A stretch of 36,520 nt of DNA, taken from assembly GCA_934636245.1 (NCBI GenBank), contig CAKUAI010000028.1:1-36520 (forward strand), given 5' to 3'. The notes beneath the pieces are model-generated. The model was not told where the DNA came from, did no database searches, and worked only from the letters and a program-made list of their open reading frames with translations. Positions 16,647-25,340 of this stretch are shown piece after piece. The number at the start of each line of letters is the position of its first letter. Positions within the stretch are counted from its first letter, which is position 1. Source of the DNA: an uncultured Coriobacteriales bacterium (lineage in GTDB: Bacteria > Actinomycetota > Coriobacteriia > Coriobacteriales > UMGS124). The position numbers were made by a program, and so were the translations under genes.

Positions 16647-16751
16647 GGGCAGGGACCTAGAGCGCCCCCGCTTGAAGCATTTGCCATAACAATGAGTGTA
16701 GGTCACAGCCAGATGCGTCGACGAAGCTGTGCGCACCCGAAGTAAATTCCC

Positions 16752-19538
16752 TTACAGATTTATCCACAAAGCGGGGCGAACAGCGTAGTTGACGCGGACG
16801 ACACACCAGCCGCCCGCGTCGACGCTGCCGCCCAAGTTGACGTTGGCCGCGATGTCGGAATCGCCGCCAGGTGAACGAAGCCACCAACTGCACCCGCCAT
16901 TACCATCCGTCTGGGCTCCTTGATCCTTAGCGTGGGCAGTTACGGTGCACGCCCTGTCGCCATCTGACGAAAAGAACTTCTCGACCTCGTCAATGCTCAG
17001 GAGAAACACCTTGTCCACCGTTGGGTTGCCACCCGGAGTATCGTATTCCCTATTGTCTGCGTTGGTCACATGCGTGTCATCGATAAGCGCTTGCTCGTCC
17101 TCGGTGAAAGCCGTGCTCAAGAAGGACCCGTTGAGCCATGAGCGCAGGGTGCAGTCCTCCCACGTCACGGAGGCCCGACTCGTGTTGTACGGCTGGCAAT
17201 CCAAGGCATACCTGCTCACCAGCAGAGTCTTGTCACCCTCCTTGGCCAAGGCGACCCACTCGATTGCCTCTGCGCCGTTCGTCGCATTGCCGTCCTGCTC
17301 ATAAGACCCGAACACCACCGTGTCGCCGACCTCGAGGTTGGCAAGCATGCTCGAGCGACAAGCCTTGGCCTCGTCGGCCATCCCCATCTCAACGTACAGG
17401 TCAATCGCCGACTCATAATCACCGGCGGCGATAAGCCTCTCGGCTTGTGACGTGATAATCGCAGGCTGTATGACAAACAGACACACAGCTACGGCAATAG
17501 CCATGACAACGCATGCGCCGATTATGAGGCTCTTCTTCCTCTCCGCCCTCCGTTGCTGCTCTGCCGTACGCAGCTCGCCTGCCTTTCTTGCCCCATCCGT
17601 GCAGAACTCAATTACCTTCTTGGCAGTATCGAGTTCATCGAGGTCATATATCGATTGACGGATACGATAGAATTCACTTTGAATTGACCCATCCCGATCG
17701 ATCCCTGCGACCTCGAAGCGTTCTTGGTTTCTTTTGGCCAGTTCAGACGCCTCTTCGATGCGGCGGTTGGCTTCGTCCAGGTTCCTCACAGCCTGCATGG
17801 CATGCTCGTAACATTGCTGCGCACGCTCCTGTGCCTGGGGATAATCGCCTGCTGAATCGAACGCTTGCGCGGCGCGTTCCCATGCCCCCCGCGCTCCTAC
17901 CAACCTGCATGCCTCAGCTTCCTTAACCAAATCGCATGCAGTTTTAAATTGTCTCGCCTGCTCTATGCGTTTGCGGCACTCTTGCGCGCGCTCCTGCGCT
18001 TGTGGATGTTCGGCAGCCAGCTCAAACTCCTGCGCAGCGTGCTCCCATACCTCCGCAGCTACCTCGGGATCGCTACTCTGGGCTTCCTCAACCAAGGCAC
18101 AGGCATTGTTGAAGTGATTCGCTTGCCCCGCCTCCACAGCACGCCTACGGCACTCTTGCACCCGTTCGGCTGCACCTGGGTACTCCTCGGCCCACTCAAA
18201 TTCCTCGGCTATTTCCTCCCATCTTTTCTCAGCCTCGGCCGGTTGCAAATCCTGGGCTTTTTCGGCGTATTCACATGCTATGTCAAATTGGGTTTTAAGA
18301 GCCTCGTGACGAATGCGCGCATGCTCTTTGGCAAACTCACCCTTCGCATACTTGGCGACCTTCTCGTAGTCCTCAGCATCCATAACGTTGGCACCGTATT
18401 TGCTCAGCTCCGAGCGGTCCTTAACCTCGAGCTCCACCATCACCTTTACCAGGTATGCCTCGGCGTTCTCGGGGTCGATGTCAAGGACGCGCTCGGCGTA
18501 CTCACTGGCGCGGTCCCACTCCTCGTCAGCCAGGAAGATACTTGCACGCTTGAGCAGGGACGATGCAGTGCCCGAGCCCCCTCCCACTGCCTGTGCGGAC
18601 ACAGGCACGGCCGCAGCCTGCGATACCTGGGCAGGGCGCTCACCCTTCCCGCAGATCTTCTTGATACCGCGCACGAGATCCTGCATGAAGCCGAGCTTGG
18701 ACATGTCCTGGGCCTGCAGGTGGCTGAACTCCTCAGGCAGGTCGTAGGGGTCCATGTCGCGATATGCCGGGATGAGGGTCTTGCGCGCACCGGCCTTGAT
18801 GAGCGCCAGGTAGCGACTCCACTCGTTCTTGACCCAGGGCGCCTTCGCATACTCGGGCTTGGTGCCAATCACCACCATGGCCTTGGAGCTCTGCAGAACC
18901 GAGTAGATGTAAGGCTCGTAGGCCTGGCCCAGCTTGTCCTCAAGCGTGATGCGAGCGAAGAAGACGCGGAAGCCCTCGCGGGTGAGCTCGTGGTAGAGGT
19001 CGTTTGCCAGCACGCTGTCGCGCGTGCGCTGGCCCTGGGCGTCGGTTTCCTTGTAGCAGATAAAGACGTCGAACGGCTCTTCCTTGGCGGCAACCTCGGC
19101 GATGCCCTCCTGGATGGCAGCAATCTCCCTGGCTTGGCTCTCGTAGATGCCACGCTGCACAAGGTCGGCATGGGCGAGCGCCTGCCTATAGTCCTCATCG
19201 GCCAGGATGCTGCTCGCCTGCATGCGGTTGACCGTGGGTATGCGGCGACCTGTGGCCGGGTCCTCGACATACTCCACGCCATAGCGGCACAGGACAATAG
19301 ACCAGTACGCCTCGGCGTCGTTTGCGTCTTCGGAGAGAACCTGCTCGAAGATGCGCATGGCCTTGTCGTACTCGCTTGCGCGACGGAAGTGGTTGCCACG
19401 GTCATAGAGATTGGCGCGACGGTCGTCGTCGAGGCGCGGCAGAGTCTGTTGCGTGCGGCAATAGTCACAGGTGACGCTCGTGGCACCCTCGGGCACTTCG
19501 AGCGAGGCGCCGCACATTTTGCACTTGAATGCTGTCAT
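16752..19538 (-). CDS. Zinc ribbon-TIR-TPR-transmembrane-DUF6273-like protein
   Basis: A 928-aa multi-domain protein. Residues 6-27 form a zinc ribbon (C6, C9, C24, C27). A TIR domain spans about 155-295, starting FDVFICYKETD. Its WVKNEW segment places E239 where TIR NADases such as SARM1 have their catalytic glutamate, so NAD-cleaving activity is possible. Residues about 330-650 hold repeated, highly charged TPR/SEL1-like or coiled helices (units with WEHAAQEFELAAEHPQAQERA). One transmembrane helix lies near 670-692 (IIGACVVMAIAVAVCLFVI). The C-terminal 190 residues resemble DUF6273 (LRSWLNGSFLSTAF, CSWWLRSPG), a probable ligand- or carbohydrate-type outer domain. AGGAAAG precedes the ATG. 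Likely a membrane sensor with a cytoplasmic TIR effector. Confidence 0.8.
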   Translation of the reverse strand: MTAFKCKMCGASLEVPEGATSVTCDYCRTQQTLPRLDDDRRANLYDRGNHFRRASEYDKAMRIFEQVLSEDANDAEAYWSIVLCRYGVEYVEDPATGRRIPTVNRMQASSILADEDYRQALAHADLVQRGIYESQAREIAAIQEGIAEVAAKEEPFDVFICYKETDAQGQRTRDSVLANDLYHELTREGFRVFFARITLEDKLGQAYEPYIYSVLQSSKAMVVIGTKPEYAKAPWVKNEWSRYLALIKAGARKTLIPAYRDMDPYDLPEEFSHLQAQDMSKLGFMQDLVRGIKKICGKGERPAQVSQAAAVPVSAQAVGGGSGTASSLLKRASIFLADEEWDRASEYAERVLDIDPENAEAYLVKVMVELEVKDRSELSKYGANVMDAEDYEKVAKYAKGEFAKEHARIRHEALKTQFDIACEYAEKAQDLQPAEAEKRWEEIAEEFEWAEEYPGAAERVQECRRRAVEAGQANHFNNACALVEEAQSSDPEVAAEVWEHAAQEFELAAEHPQAQERAQECRKRIEQARQFKTACDLVKEAEACRLVGARGAWERAAQAFDSAGDYPQAQERAQQCYEHAMQAVRNLDEANRRIEEASELAKRNQERFEVAGIDRDGSIQSEFYRIRQSIYDLDELDTAKKVIEFCTDGARKAGELRTAEQQRRAERKKSLIIGACVVMAIAVAVCLFVIQPAIITSQAERLIAAGDYESAIDLYVEMGMADEAKACRSSMLANLEVGDTVVFGSYEQDGNATNGAEAIEWVALAKEGDKTLLVSRYALDCQPYNTSRASVTWEDCTLRSWLNGSFLSTAFTEDEQALIDDTHVTNADNREYDTPGGNPTVDKVFLLSIDEVEKFFSSDGDRACTVTAHAKDQGAQTDGNGGCSWWLRSPGGDSDIAANVNLGGSVDAGGWCVVRVNYAVRPALWINL

Positions 19539-19654
19539 GGTTGAGTCTTTCCTGGTAGAAGGCTATGGGGTCGAGGAGGTGCGTTGTGTGGTGCAAAGCT
19601 GGCTCGAGAAGTCGAGAGCCTGCACCTACAGCGCGCGCCTTGTACGTGTCAGGA

Positions 19655-20377
19655 CTAGCGACGCTTGCCCTGCTTGCACAAGGAAGCGCGCTCGGCCATA
19701 AGAGTGAGAACCTTGTCTGCGGCTTGGTCGACATCAGCCCCATGCGCACGCACCGCCTGCTCGAACTCGGCAAACGCAGCCTGGAGAGAGACGTCCACTC
19801 CAGCGGTCAGATCATTCGAGACAGGCTCGGCGAAACGCAAGGCATCAGTCACGCGCCCCACGGCAGCCTTGCCTTGGGCGCCGGCCGCACAAGCCGCAAG
19901 CGCATCGGCGCGGGCACGCAGCTGCGTCACAACGCCGATTGCTCGCGCCGTGGCTTCGTCGACCGCCTCGACATGCGCGGCTGCCGCACGAACACCCAGG
20001 CAGCACGCGGCGTCGAAGGCCAGCAGCACACTGAGAACGAGGGCACCCACCCATGTGGGGATTGCGGTAACGTTGATGAAGACGAGCCCGCACACGGCCG
20101 TGAGCAGGGCGAGCGCGCTCGACACCACAAGACCGGGCATGCCGAGGAACAGGGAGCGCGGCCCTATGCGACCGTCTTCGCCACTCTGCCTGCCACCAAA
20201 CACCAGGCAACCCATCGCAAGCTGCATCACGAGGCTTGCCAGACAAAACATGGCAAGCGGCCACGCGGGGTTCTGGAAGACCTCCGTGCCGGCGCCGCGA
20301 ACTGCAAAGAAAAAGACTATGAACAGCGCAACCGACAGCACCCACGTTGCGATGTACGCTTTGACCTGCTTTTTCAT
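19655..20377 (-). CDS. Membrane protein with C-terminal helical domain (YdjH-like neighbour of SPFH gene)
   Basis: A 240-aa protein with four hydrophobic segments in the first 120 residues (AYIATWVLSVALFIVFFFAV; PLAMFCLASLVMQLAMGCLVF; GLVVSSALALLTAVCGLVFI; WVGALVLSVLLAFDAACCL). An Ala-rich helical cytoplasmic tail follows. Start 20377 is chosen: ATGAAAAAGCAG preceded by GGAGG. The start overlaps the 3' end of the SPFH/zinc-ribbon reading frame, which suggests translational coupling. SPFH-zinc ribbon proteins with small membrane partners occur in the B. subtilis ydjGHI-type cluster; this may be an equivalent. Function unknown. Confidence 0.65.
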   Translation of the reverse strand: MKKQVKAYIATWVLSVALFIVFFFAVRGAGTEVFQNPAWPLAMFCLASLVMQLAMGCLVFGGRQSGEDGRIGPRSLFLGMPGLVVSSALALLTAVCGLVFINVTAIPTWVGALVLSVLLAFDAACCLGVRAAAAHVEAVDEATARAIGVVTQLRARADALAACAAGAQGKAAVGRVTDALRFAEPVSNDLTAGVDVSLQAAFAEFEQAVRAHGADVDQAADKVLTLMAERASLCKQGKRR

Positions 20378-21896
20378 GACCGGCCTCCTGCAGCTTCTGT
20401 CCGCACTCAGGGCAGAACTTGGCGCCCGGGACAACTTGAGCCCCGCATACAGGGCAGACGCTCACTAGAGGAGAGCCGCATTCCATGCAGAACTTGCCCG
20501 CAGGGGTCTGCTTGCCGCATGCCGGACACACCGTCATGCCCTGCGGCACCGCAGGTGCGACTTTCTCGCCACACACAGGGCAGAACTTGGCCCCTTCGGG
20601 AAGGGCGGCGCCGCACGCCGCACACGCCGAGGCCTCGGAAGGCGCGGCCGCCCGTCCTTGTCCGCCCATGCTTGCCGTCGGCGTCTGGCCAAATCCCACA
20701 GCACCTGCTGCCTGCGGGTTTGCCGGCTGGCCACCGAGCCCCTGCATGATGTTGTTCAGCTGCGGCATCATTGCGCCCATGGCCGACAGGCCCACGCCCA
20801 ATCCCAGCAAATCGGTCGTGATCCCGCCGCCAGAACCGCCATCGCCCGAGCCCATCTGGCCGATACCGGCGGCATAGGCCTTCTGCACTTCGGCCTGAAG
20901 CACGTCTTTTTGGTTGTAACCCTGAGCACGCATGACCTCGGCTTCGGCCATGCCCGTTGCCTTTGCGGCCTCGGCTTGCGCCTGCGCGGCGATGACCTGG
21001 CGCGCCGCCTCGTAACGGGCGACCTCGGTGTCGGTCACCTGCTGCTCGAGGGTTGCCGCACGCTGGGCCGCCGTGACCTCTGCCTGCGCCGCAGCCTCGG
21101 TCAGCTGCACGTCCTTGTGCGCCTGCACTTGCGTCTTCTTGACCTCGGCCTCCACTTGAGCCAGACGCTTTGCCAACTCGGCAGCATGGATGTCACGGAT
21201 GTGGCGGAAGTTGGGGTCGTCCTCGGGAAGCATCACCGAGGTTACGTAGAACTGCGGCACCGCCAGGCCGTACTCCTCAAAACCCGTAGCGACGCGGGCG
21301 CCGAGCTCGCTGGAAAGGTCCTGGAGGTGCTCGTCTATCTCAAGCAGGTCAATGTTGCGCGCCTTGATGGCCTGGGAGAGGTTCGCCTTTACCGAGGTGG
21401 AAATGAGCGGCCAGAAGCTATCCTTGAGCGACTTGACGAAGCCGTCCTGGCCCTGCTGGTTCTAGGCGATGCCCGAGGTTGCTCCCACGAGCTTGACAAG
21501 CAGCTTGCGGCCGTCTTGCACTTGCAGGTTCATCTCGCCACATGCGCCGATCTCAAGCGGCACGCCGGTAAGCGGATCGAGGAAGCGCACGCGCGAGTCG
21601 GTGCCCCAGCGAAGCGCCATCTGCACCGTCTTGTTGATGAAATAGACCTCGCAATGGAAGGCGCTCACGCCACCCGTGGGCAGGTTGACCAGCTTGTTGA
21701 GCACAGGGATGTTCTGCGTCTCAAGGGTGTAACGGCCCGGTCCGAACGTGTCGAGCGCCTGCCCGTCGCGGAAGAACACCGCCTCTTGCGACTCATGCAC
21801 GATGAGCTGCGAGGCGGTGTTGAAATCCTCCGCAGGATGCTTCCAGATGAAGGAGGTGCTGTCCCCCTCGAATTTGATGACGTCTAGAATCGCCAT
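19845..21896 (-). pseudogene. SPFH-domain, zinc-ribbon protein (YdjI/virion-core-like) interrupted by in-frame TAG
   Basis: The frame from the ATG at 21896 encodes an SPFH domain typical of the YdjI/virion-core-like family: FEGDSTSFIWKHP, QLIVHESQEAVFFRDGQA and FGPGRYTLET. A TAG at 21462-21464 stops it after 144 residues. The same frame then continues without a break: NQQGQDGFVKSLKDSFWP, ARNIDLLEIDEHLQDLSSE, then FYVTSVMLPEDDPNFRHI, an Ala/Glu coiled coil, a Gly-rich linker and three double-CxxC zinc ribbons. After LQEAGHEK (about 20370) the frame reads out of phase through the next gene to 19845, as if the natural stop were lost. A single CAG/TGG/AAG to TAG change would explain the first break. 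Reinitiation or sequencing error are alternatives. Confidence 0.75.
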
Positions 21897-21970
21897 GCCG
21901 CCTCACCCCCTCGGGTCAGGTGGCCGACATTCTCGAGGCCAAGGACTCCCGAGCTACCTAGCTCAAGAAT

Positions 21971-21982
21971 CCCCCCCCCCCC
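21971..21982. repeat. Poly-C (12) homopolymer tract upstream of the SPFH gene
   Basis: Twelve consecutive C on the plus strand (G on the coding strand), 75-86 bp upstream of the SPFH start codon, in the likely promoter region. Such tracts are prone to slipped-strand length change. Confidence 0.85.
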
Positions 21983-22124
21983 ACGGTTTTCAACATGGAC
22001 GTCATCCCTTCTCAGTCGCGCATAAGCAGCGGGCAGTATTGTAACCCTACTTCGCGACTAAGGCAGCATGCCAACTACTCGTGCAAGGCCAGCGGCACGG
22101 TCCGAGACCCGCAGCGCCCTTTGC

Positions 22125-22206
22125 GCTCATTTCTTCCGGAAATGTGATTCTGCTCACGTTTTACCATGGGAAAACGTGTAAGGGTTACACATTTACAGAA
22201 GTTTTG
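22125..22206. repeat. About 83-bp palindromic direct repeat, copy 2A (3' side)
   Basis: Begins GCTCATTTCTTCCG, contains TTTTACCATGGGAAAACGTG and the perfect palindrome GTGTAAGGGTTACAC, and ends GAAGTTTTG. It matches copy 2B at 23568-23650 with one single-base gap and a few substitutions, most of them in the first 40 bp. It begins one base after the ATPase stop codon (22208-22210). Confidence 0.92.
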
Positions 22207-22207
22207 G

Positions 22208-23563
22208 CTACTGCGCCAACATCATCGCTTCCTCTATCAAGGGGACCGCACGGTGCGCGAGATAGAGGGGGATGTTGAGCAGGCCGTCATTGTACGCGAG
22301 GTTGCGCATCGAAAAACGAACCCGCAGGGGCGTGGTGTCGTCGTGCTTCTTGGTGTAGTAGCGCAGGCTCGGCGAATCCACAACCTCCCCCGCCTTCACC
22401 TCGACAGGCACGAGGGTGTTTTTGACCTGCAGCAAGAAGTCGACCTCGTACTTCGGCTTCTCGTTGGTCCAATACCTCGGCGCCACATCGAGCTGGGGGA
22501 CAAGGGCCTGCAGCACGTAGTCCTCGGCGAAAGCCCCCTTGAACTCAGACAGCAGGCGCTCGTCGTCGGCAAAAGCGGCCGCATCAAGACGGGCATGCCT
22601 TCTCAACAGTCCGACGTCGAACCCGTATGCCTTGAACGCCGACCCGTCGTCATAGGCTGCCAAGGGAATCCCGCGAGCCGCATTGAGCCTCACGCGCTGC
22701 AGCAGCCCCGCATCGACAAGCCACTCGACGGCATCCTCGTACTCCCTCGCCCGAGCGCCCTCGCGCACCAGGCCCCACATAAACTTTTTGTTCTCACGAG
22801 CAAGCTGCGCGGGGAGCGAGTTCCATACCAGCGAAATCTTCGCGAACTGGTACTTCCCGCCGTGCTTTGCGAAGTCGCGCTCATAGGAGTCGAGCAGGTT
22901 TGCCAGCACCGTGTCGACTTGTGCCATGTCACCCGTCTGGGCCCATCGCACAACGGCTTCCGGCATGCCTCCGACGGCAAAGAAACGGCTGAGGTTCTCG
23001 CGCAGCTGATTGGCGAAGAGGTCGGGCAAGGCGCCGAAGCCCTCGAGGCTTGCGATGTACGCGTCGAGGTTTCCCGCCCCCACGGCACGCAGGTACTCCG
23101 AGAAAGACATTGGGTACATGTCGAGAAAGTCGACCTTGCCCACAGGAAAAGCGCTGGTATCGCGCGTGAGACGCACCCCAAGCAGCGAACCGGCACACGC
23201 GATGTGGTACTCGGGCGCCTCGTCGCAGAAATACTTCAGCATGCCAACCGCAGACGGGCAGTCCTGAATCTCATCGAGAATGACCAGCGTCTCGCCGGGA
23301 TCGATGGGTTGGCCCGCGGCAAAGGAAAGGTTGGCGATGACTCGCTTGGGATCGCGTGTGGTCTCGAACAGCTGCGCATACTCGCTCGGCATGCCAGGGG
23401 CCATCTCTTCGAGCGACACATACACGCAGTTGCGGTATCGGGTGGCGCCGAATTCCTTGAGCGCCCAGGTCTTTCCAACCTGCCGTGCGCCCTTGAGAAT
23501 GAGGGGCTTGCGATAGGGAGAGGTCTTCCATTCATCCAGCTTGCAAAGAATGTCGCGCTCCAT
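22208..23563 (-). CDS. AAA ATPase with DUF4143 domain
   Basis: A 451-aa protein. Walker A is LKGARQVGKTWAL at about residues 23-35 and Walker B VILDEIQDCP near 92-101. A middle winged-helix-like region follows. The C-terminal DUF4143 segment has the nuclease-fold-like pattern FAEDYVLQALV, YWTNEKPKYEVDFLLQ and VPVEVKAG. Members of this family are widespread, often in many copies per genome, and their role is unresolved. The ATG at 23563 lies only 5 bp from repeat copy 2B, and the stop is one base from copy 2A. The gene and the two repeats therefore form a compact unit with almost no other DNA. A TAAAAT -10-like hexamer sits inside copy 2B. Confidence 0.9.
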   Translation of the reverse strand: MERDILCKLDEWKTSPYRKPLILKGARQVGKTWALKEFGATRYRNCVYVSLEEMAPGMPSEYAQLFETTRDPKRVIANLSFAAGQPIDPGETLVILDEIQDCPSAVGMLKYFCDEAPEYHIACAGSLLGVRLTRDTSAFPVGKVDFLDMYPMSFSEYLRAVGAGNLDAYIASLEGFGALPDLFANQLRENLSRFFAVGGMPEAVVRWAQTGDMAQVDTVLANLLDSYERDFAKHGGKYQFAKISLVWNSLPAQLARENKKFMWGLVREGARAREYEDAVEWLVDAGLLQRVRLNAARGIPLAAYDDGSAFKAYGFDVGLLRRHARLDAAAFADDERLLSEFKGAFAEDYVLQALVPQLDVAPRYWTNEKPKYEVDFLLQVKNTLVPVEVKAGEVVDSPSLRYYTKKHDDTTPLRVRFSMRNLAYNDGLLNIPLYLAHRAVPLIEEAMMLAQ

Positions 23564-23567
23564 GGAA

Positions 23568-23650
23568 GCTCATTTCTTCCGTAAATGTGTAAAGCTCTCA
23601 CATTTTACCATGGGAAAACGTGTAAGGGTTACACATTTACGGAAGTTTTG
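23568..23650. repeat. About 83-bp palindromic direct repeat, copy 2B (5' side)
   Basis: The repeat is itself one large inverted repeat. CTTCCGTAAATGTGTAA (23576-23592) pairs perfectly over 17 bp with TTACACATTTACGGAAG (23629-23645). Inner arms CACATTTTACC and GGGAAAACGTG form a second nested palindrome around ATG. It lies directly upstream of the ATPase start and thus must contain its promoter/operator. Confidence 0.92.
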
Positions 23651-23683
23651 CTCGTATGGGGCGGCGGCCGGCGCACTTCTCCC

Positions 23684-25210
23684 CTACTTCGCGGCCTTGG
23701 TTTTGCCGGCTTTGCTCGACTCGGGAAGAGGCTCAAGCGTGACGGAGCGGGCAACGTTGGCGGTGCCGGTGTTCCAGCCGTAGGACTTGATGAGGCGATG
23801 CTCGGCAATGCGCATGTCGAGCATGGCGCGCAGCTGCTTGAGCATGCGCGACTTCTTGGAGCGGTCGGGGTCGAGGCCCATCTCGTCGAACATGGTCTTG
23901 AAGACGATGGTGTTGGAGGTACCCTTCTCGCGCAGGCGACGCAGCACGTAGAGCCACATGCGGCGATGCTCCGTGGACAGGCGCAGGCCGTCGAAACGGA
24001 AGTCGTCGCGGCTGAACGTGAGCAGCTGGCGCTTGCTGTAGGCGTACATTGCCAGAGGAAGTGCCGAGAGGGGCTCGTCGTTGCGCACGTTGAGCTCAAC
24101 GGAGAAGTCGATCATCTCGCCGTCGTCGCCCATGATGAGCGGGGTGCGGGCGTTCACCACCGGCTCGGAGGAAATCTCGGGCGCAGAGCCGTCGAAGGCC
24201 CGCATCTCCCCCGACATGTCGATGGTGATGCGCGTGTTTGTGAGACGCACGACCGACTCGTAAGCCTCGCGCATCGTCTCGCGGCAGCCCTCGGCGCGCG
24301 GGCGGGTGTATCCCATGAGCGCCAGGATGTCGCTACCCTGGAACTTGCTGTGCCCATCCCAGGCGAGCGAGGAAAGGCCGTCGAGCCAGAAGCGGTCGGC
24401 ATCCGAGAGCATATACATCGCCGGGTCGGCCTCAAGCGGGAAGGCGCTCTCAAGCGACACGCCCACCGACATGCCCTTGCCCGTGGTCAGCTGCATGGTC
24501 GAGCCATCCGAGGCGGCAAAATAGCTGGCGGCCTCCATATGCTCTTTGCCGCGGCCGAACACCGCCTTGGAGACCTTGTCGTTTGCCACCGTGACCTGCG
24601 GCGTCGCAAGCGAGCGCGTCCGTCCGAGCTTTTGGCGCACAAGGGGGTAAATGATGGAACCGTACCCCATGAAGACAAGTGCGCACAGCAGCTGGTACTT
24701 TGTGGCGGTAGACGTCACGTCGTCGCGCAGCGTGGGCGTGGGCAGATTGAGGTACAGCTTCGCCTCGCGCAAGACGGCAACGACCTCGGTGAGGTCGGCC
24801 TGGCGGTTGTGCGTAGGCCACAGCTCGTTGTCGCCGTTCTTTGTAAATCGGCGGATCGTGCCGTCTTCAAGCGCCTTTGTGACGGCCATCCAGTCACCGT
24901 TCACGTTGCGAAGCGAGCCCGAGTAAGGCTTCCAGCAATCGCCGACAGCCTCGATGCCCTCCTTCTCCGAGATCCAGCCATGCTCAACAGCCATGTAGAT
25001 GCTCTCGTCGCACATGGCGGGCACCGGCGTGGGACTGTAGGGGAAGGACCAGACCTCCGCGGGCACTTTGGCGATGGCAGTGGCGTAATTGTCTCGCAGG
25101 TTCTTGAGGACGTCGCCTGTAAAACGTCCCGCCAGCTTGGCGCCTGTGTCGCGCGCCCTGACGATTGCGTTGAGGGTGTCCTCGTTCCACTTCAAGATCT
25201 CGTTCGCCAC
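23684..25210 (-). CDS. RepA-like winged-helix replication initiator (putative)
   Basis: A 508-aa protein. The segment LSDADRFWLDGLSSLAWDG through FQGSDILALMGYTRPRAEG matches the pattern of RepA-like/ICE-borne initiator proteins (L-x-x-D-R ... I ... M-G ... I-x-I-D). The late part PLSALPLAMYAYSKRQLL, then STEHRRMWLYVLRRLREK, and MLKQLRAMLDMRIAEHRLIKSYGW matches their C-terminal winged helix. Start is a GTG at 25210 (VANEILKW), with AAGGAAAGG about 13 nt upstream; the longer frame to 25282 reads basic, unconserved sequence. Genomic context supports a replication role: primase-helicase, iteron-like repeats, ParA and an RHH protein lie upstream. DNA binding to the iterons is inferred. Other DNA-binding roles cannot be excluded. 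Confidence 0.55.
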   Translation of the reverse strand: MANEILKWNEDTLNAIVRARDTGAKLAGRFTGDVLKNLRDNYATAIAKVPAEVWSFPYSPTPVPAMCDESIYMAVEHGWISEKEGIEAVGDCWKPYSGSLRNVNGDWMAVTKALEDGTIRRFTKNGDNELWPTHNRQADLTEVVAVLREAKLYLNLPTPTLRDDVTSTATKYQLLCALVFMGYGSIIYPLVRQKLGRTRSLATPQVTVANDKVSKAVFGRGKEHMEAASYFAASDGSTMQLTTGKGMSVGVSLESAFPLEADPAMYMLSDADRFWLDGLSSLAWDGHSKFQGSDILALMGYTRPRAEGCRETMREAYESVVRLTNTRITIDMSGEMRAFDGSAPEISSEPVVNARTPLIMGDDGEMIDFSVELNVRNDEPLSALPLAMYAYSKRQLLTFSRDDFRFDGLRLSTEHRRMWLYVLRRLREKGTSNTIVFKTMFDEMGLDPDRSKKSRMLKQLRAMLDMRIAEHRLIKSYGWNTGTANVARSVTLEPLPESSKAGKTKAAK

Positions 25211-25340
25211 GCTGTTCCGCCTGCCTTTCCTTCTGACTGATCGAGGGGATTTTACCAGTCGGCCACCCACAACACACACCAACCGTACGCGGCACCGTCC
25301 TTTCCCCAGATACCTGCCTGGGGTTGCGTTGGGCGAGCCG

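Noticed and set aside
17865..19544. 559-codon plus-strand frame opposite the TIR protein
   Set aside because: Antisense shadow with Leu/Gly/His-rich noise; no ribosome binding site.
21462..21464. Recoded TAG (pyrrolysine-type) in the SPFH gene
   Set aside because: No sign of Pyl machinery, and the family has no known need for it; a nonsense mutation or sequencing error is simpler.
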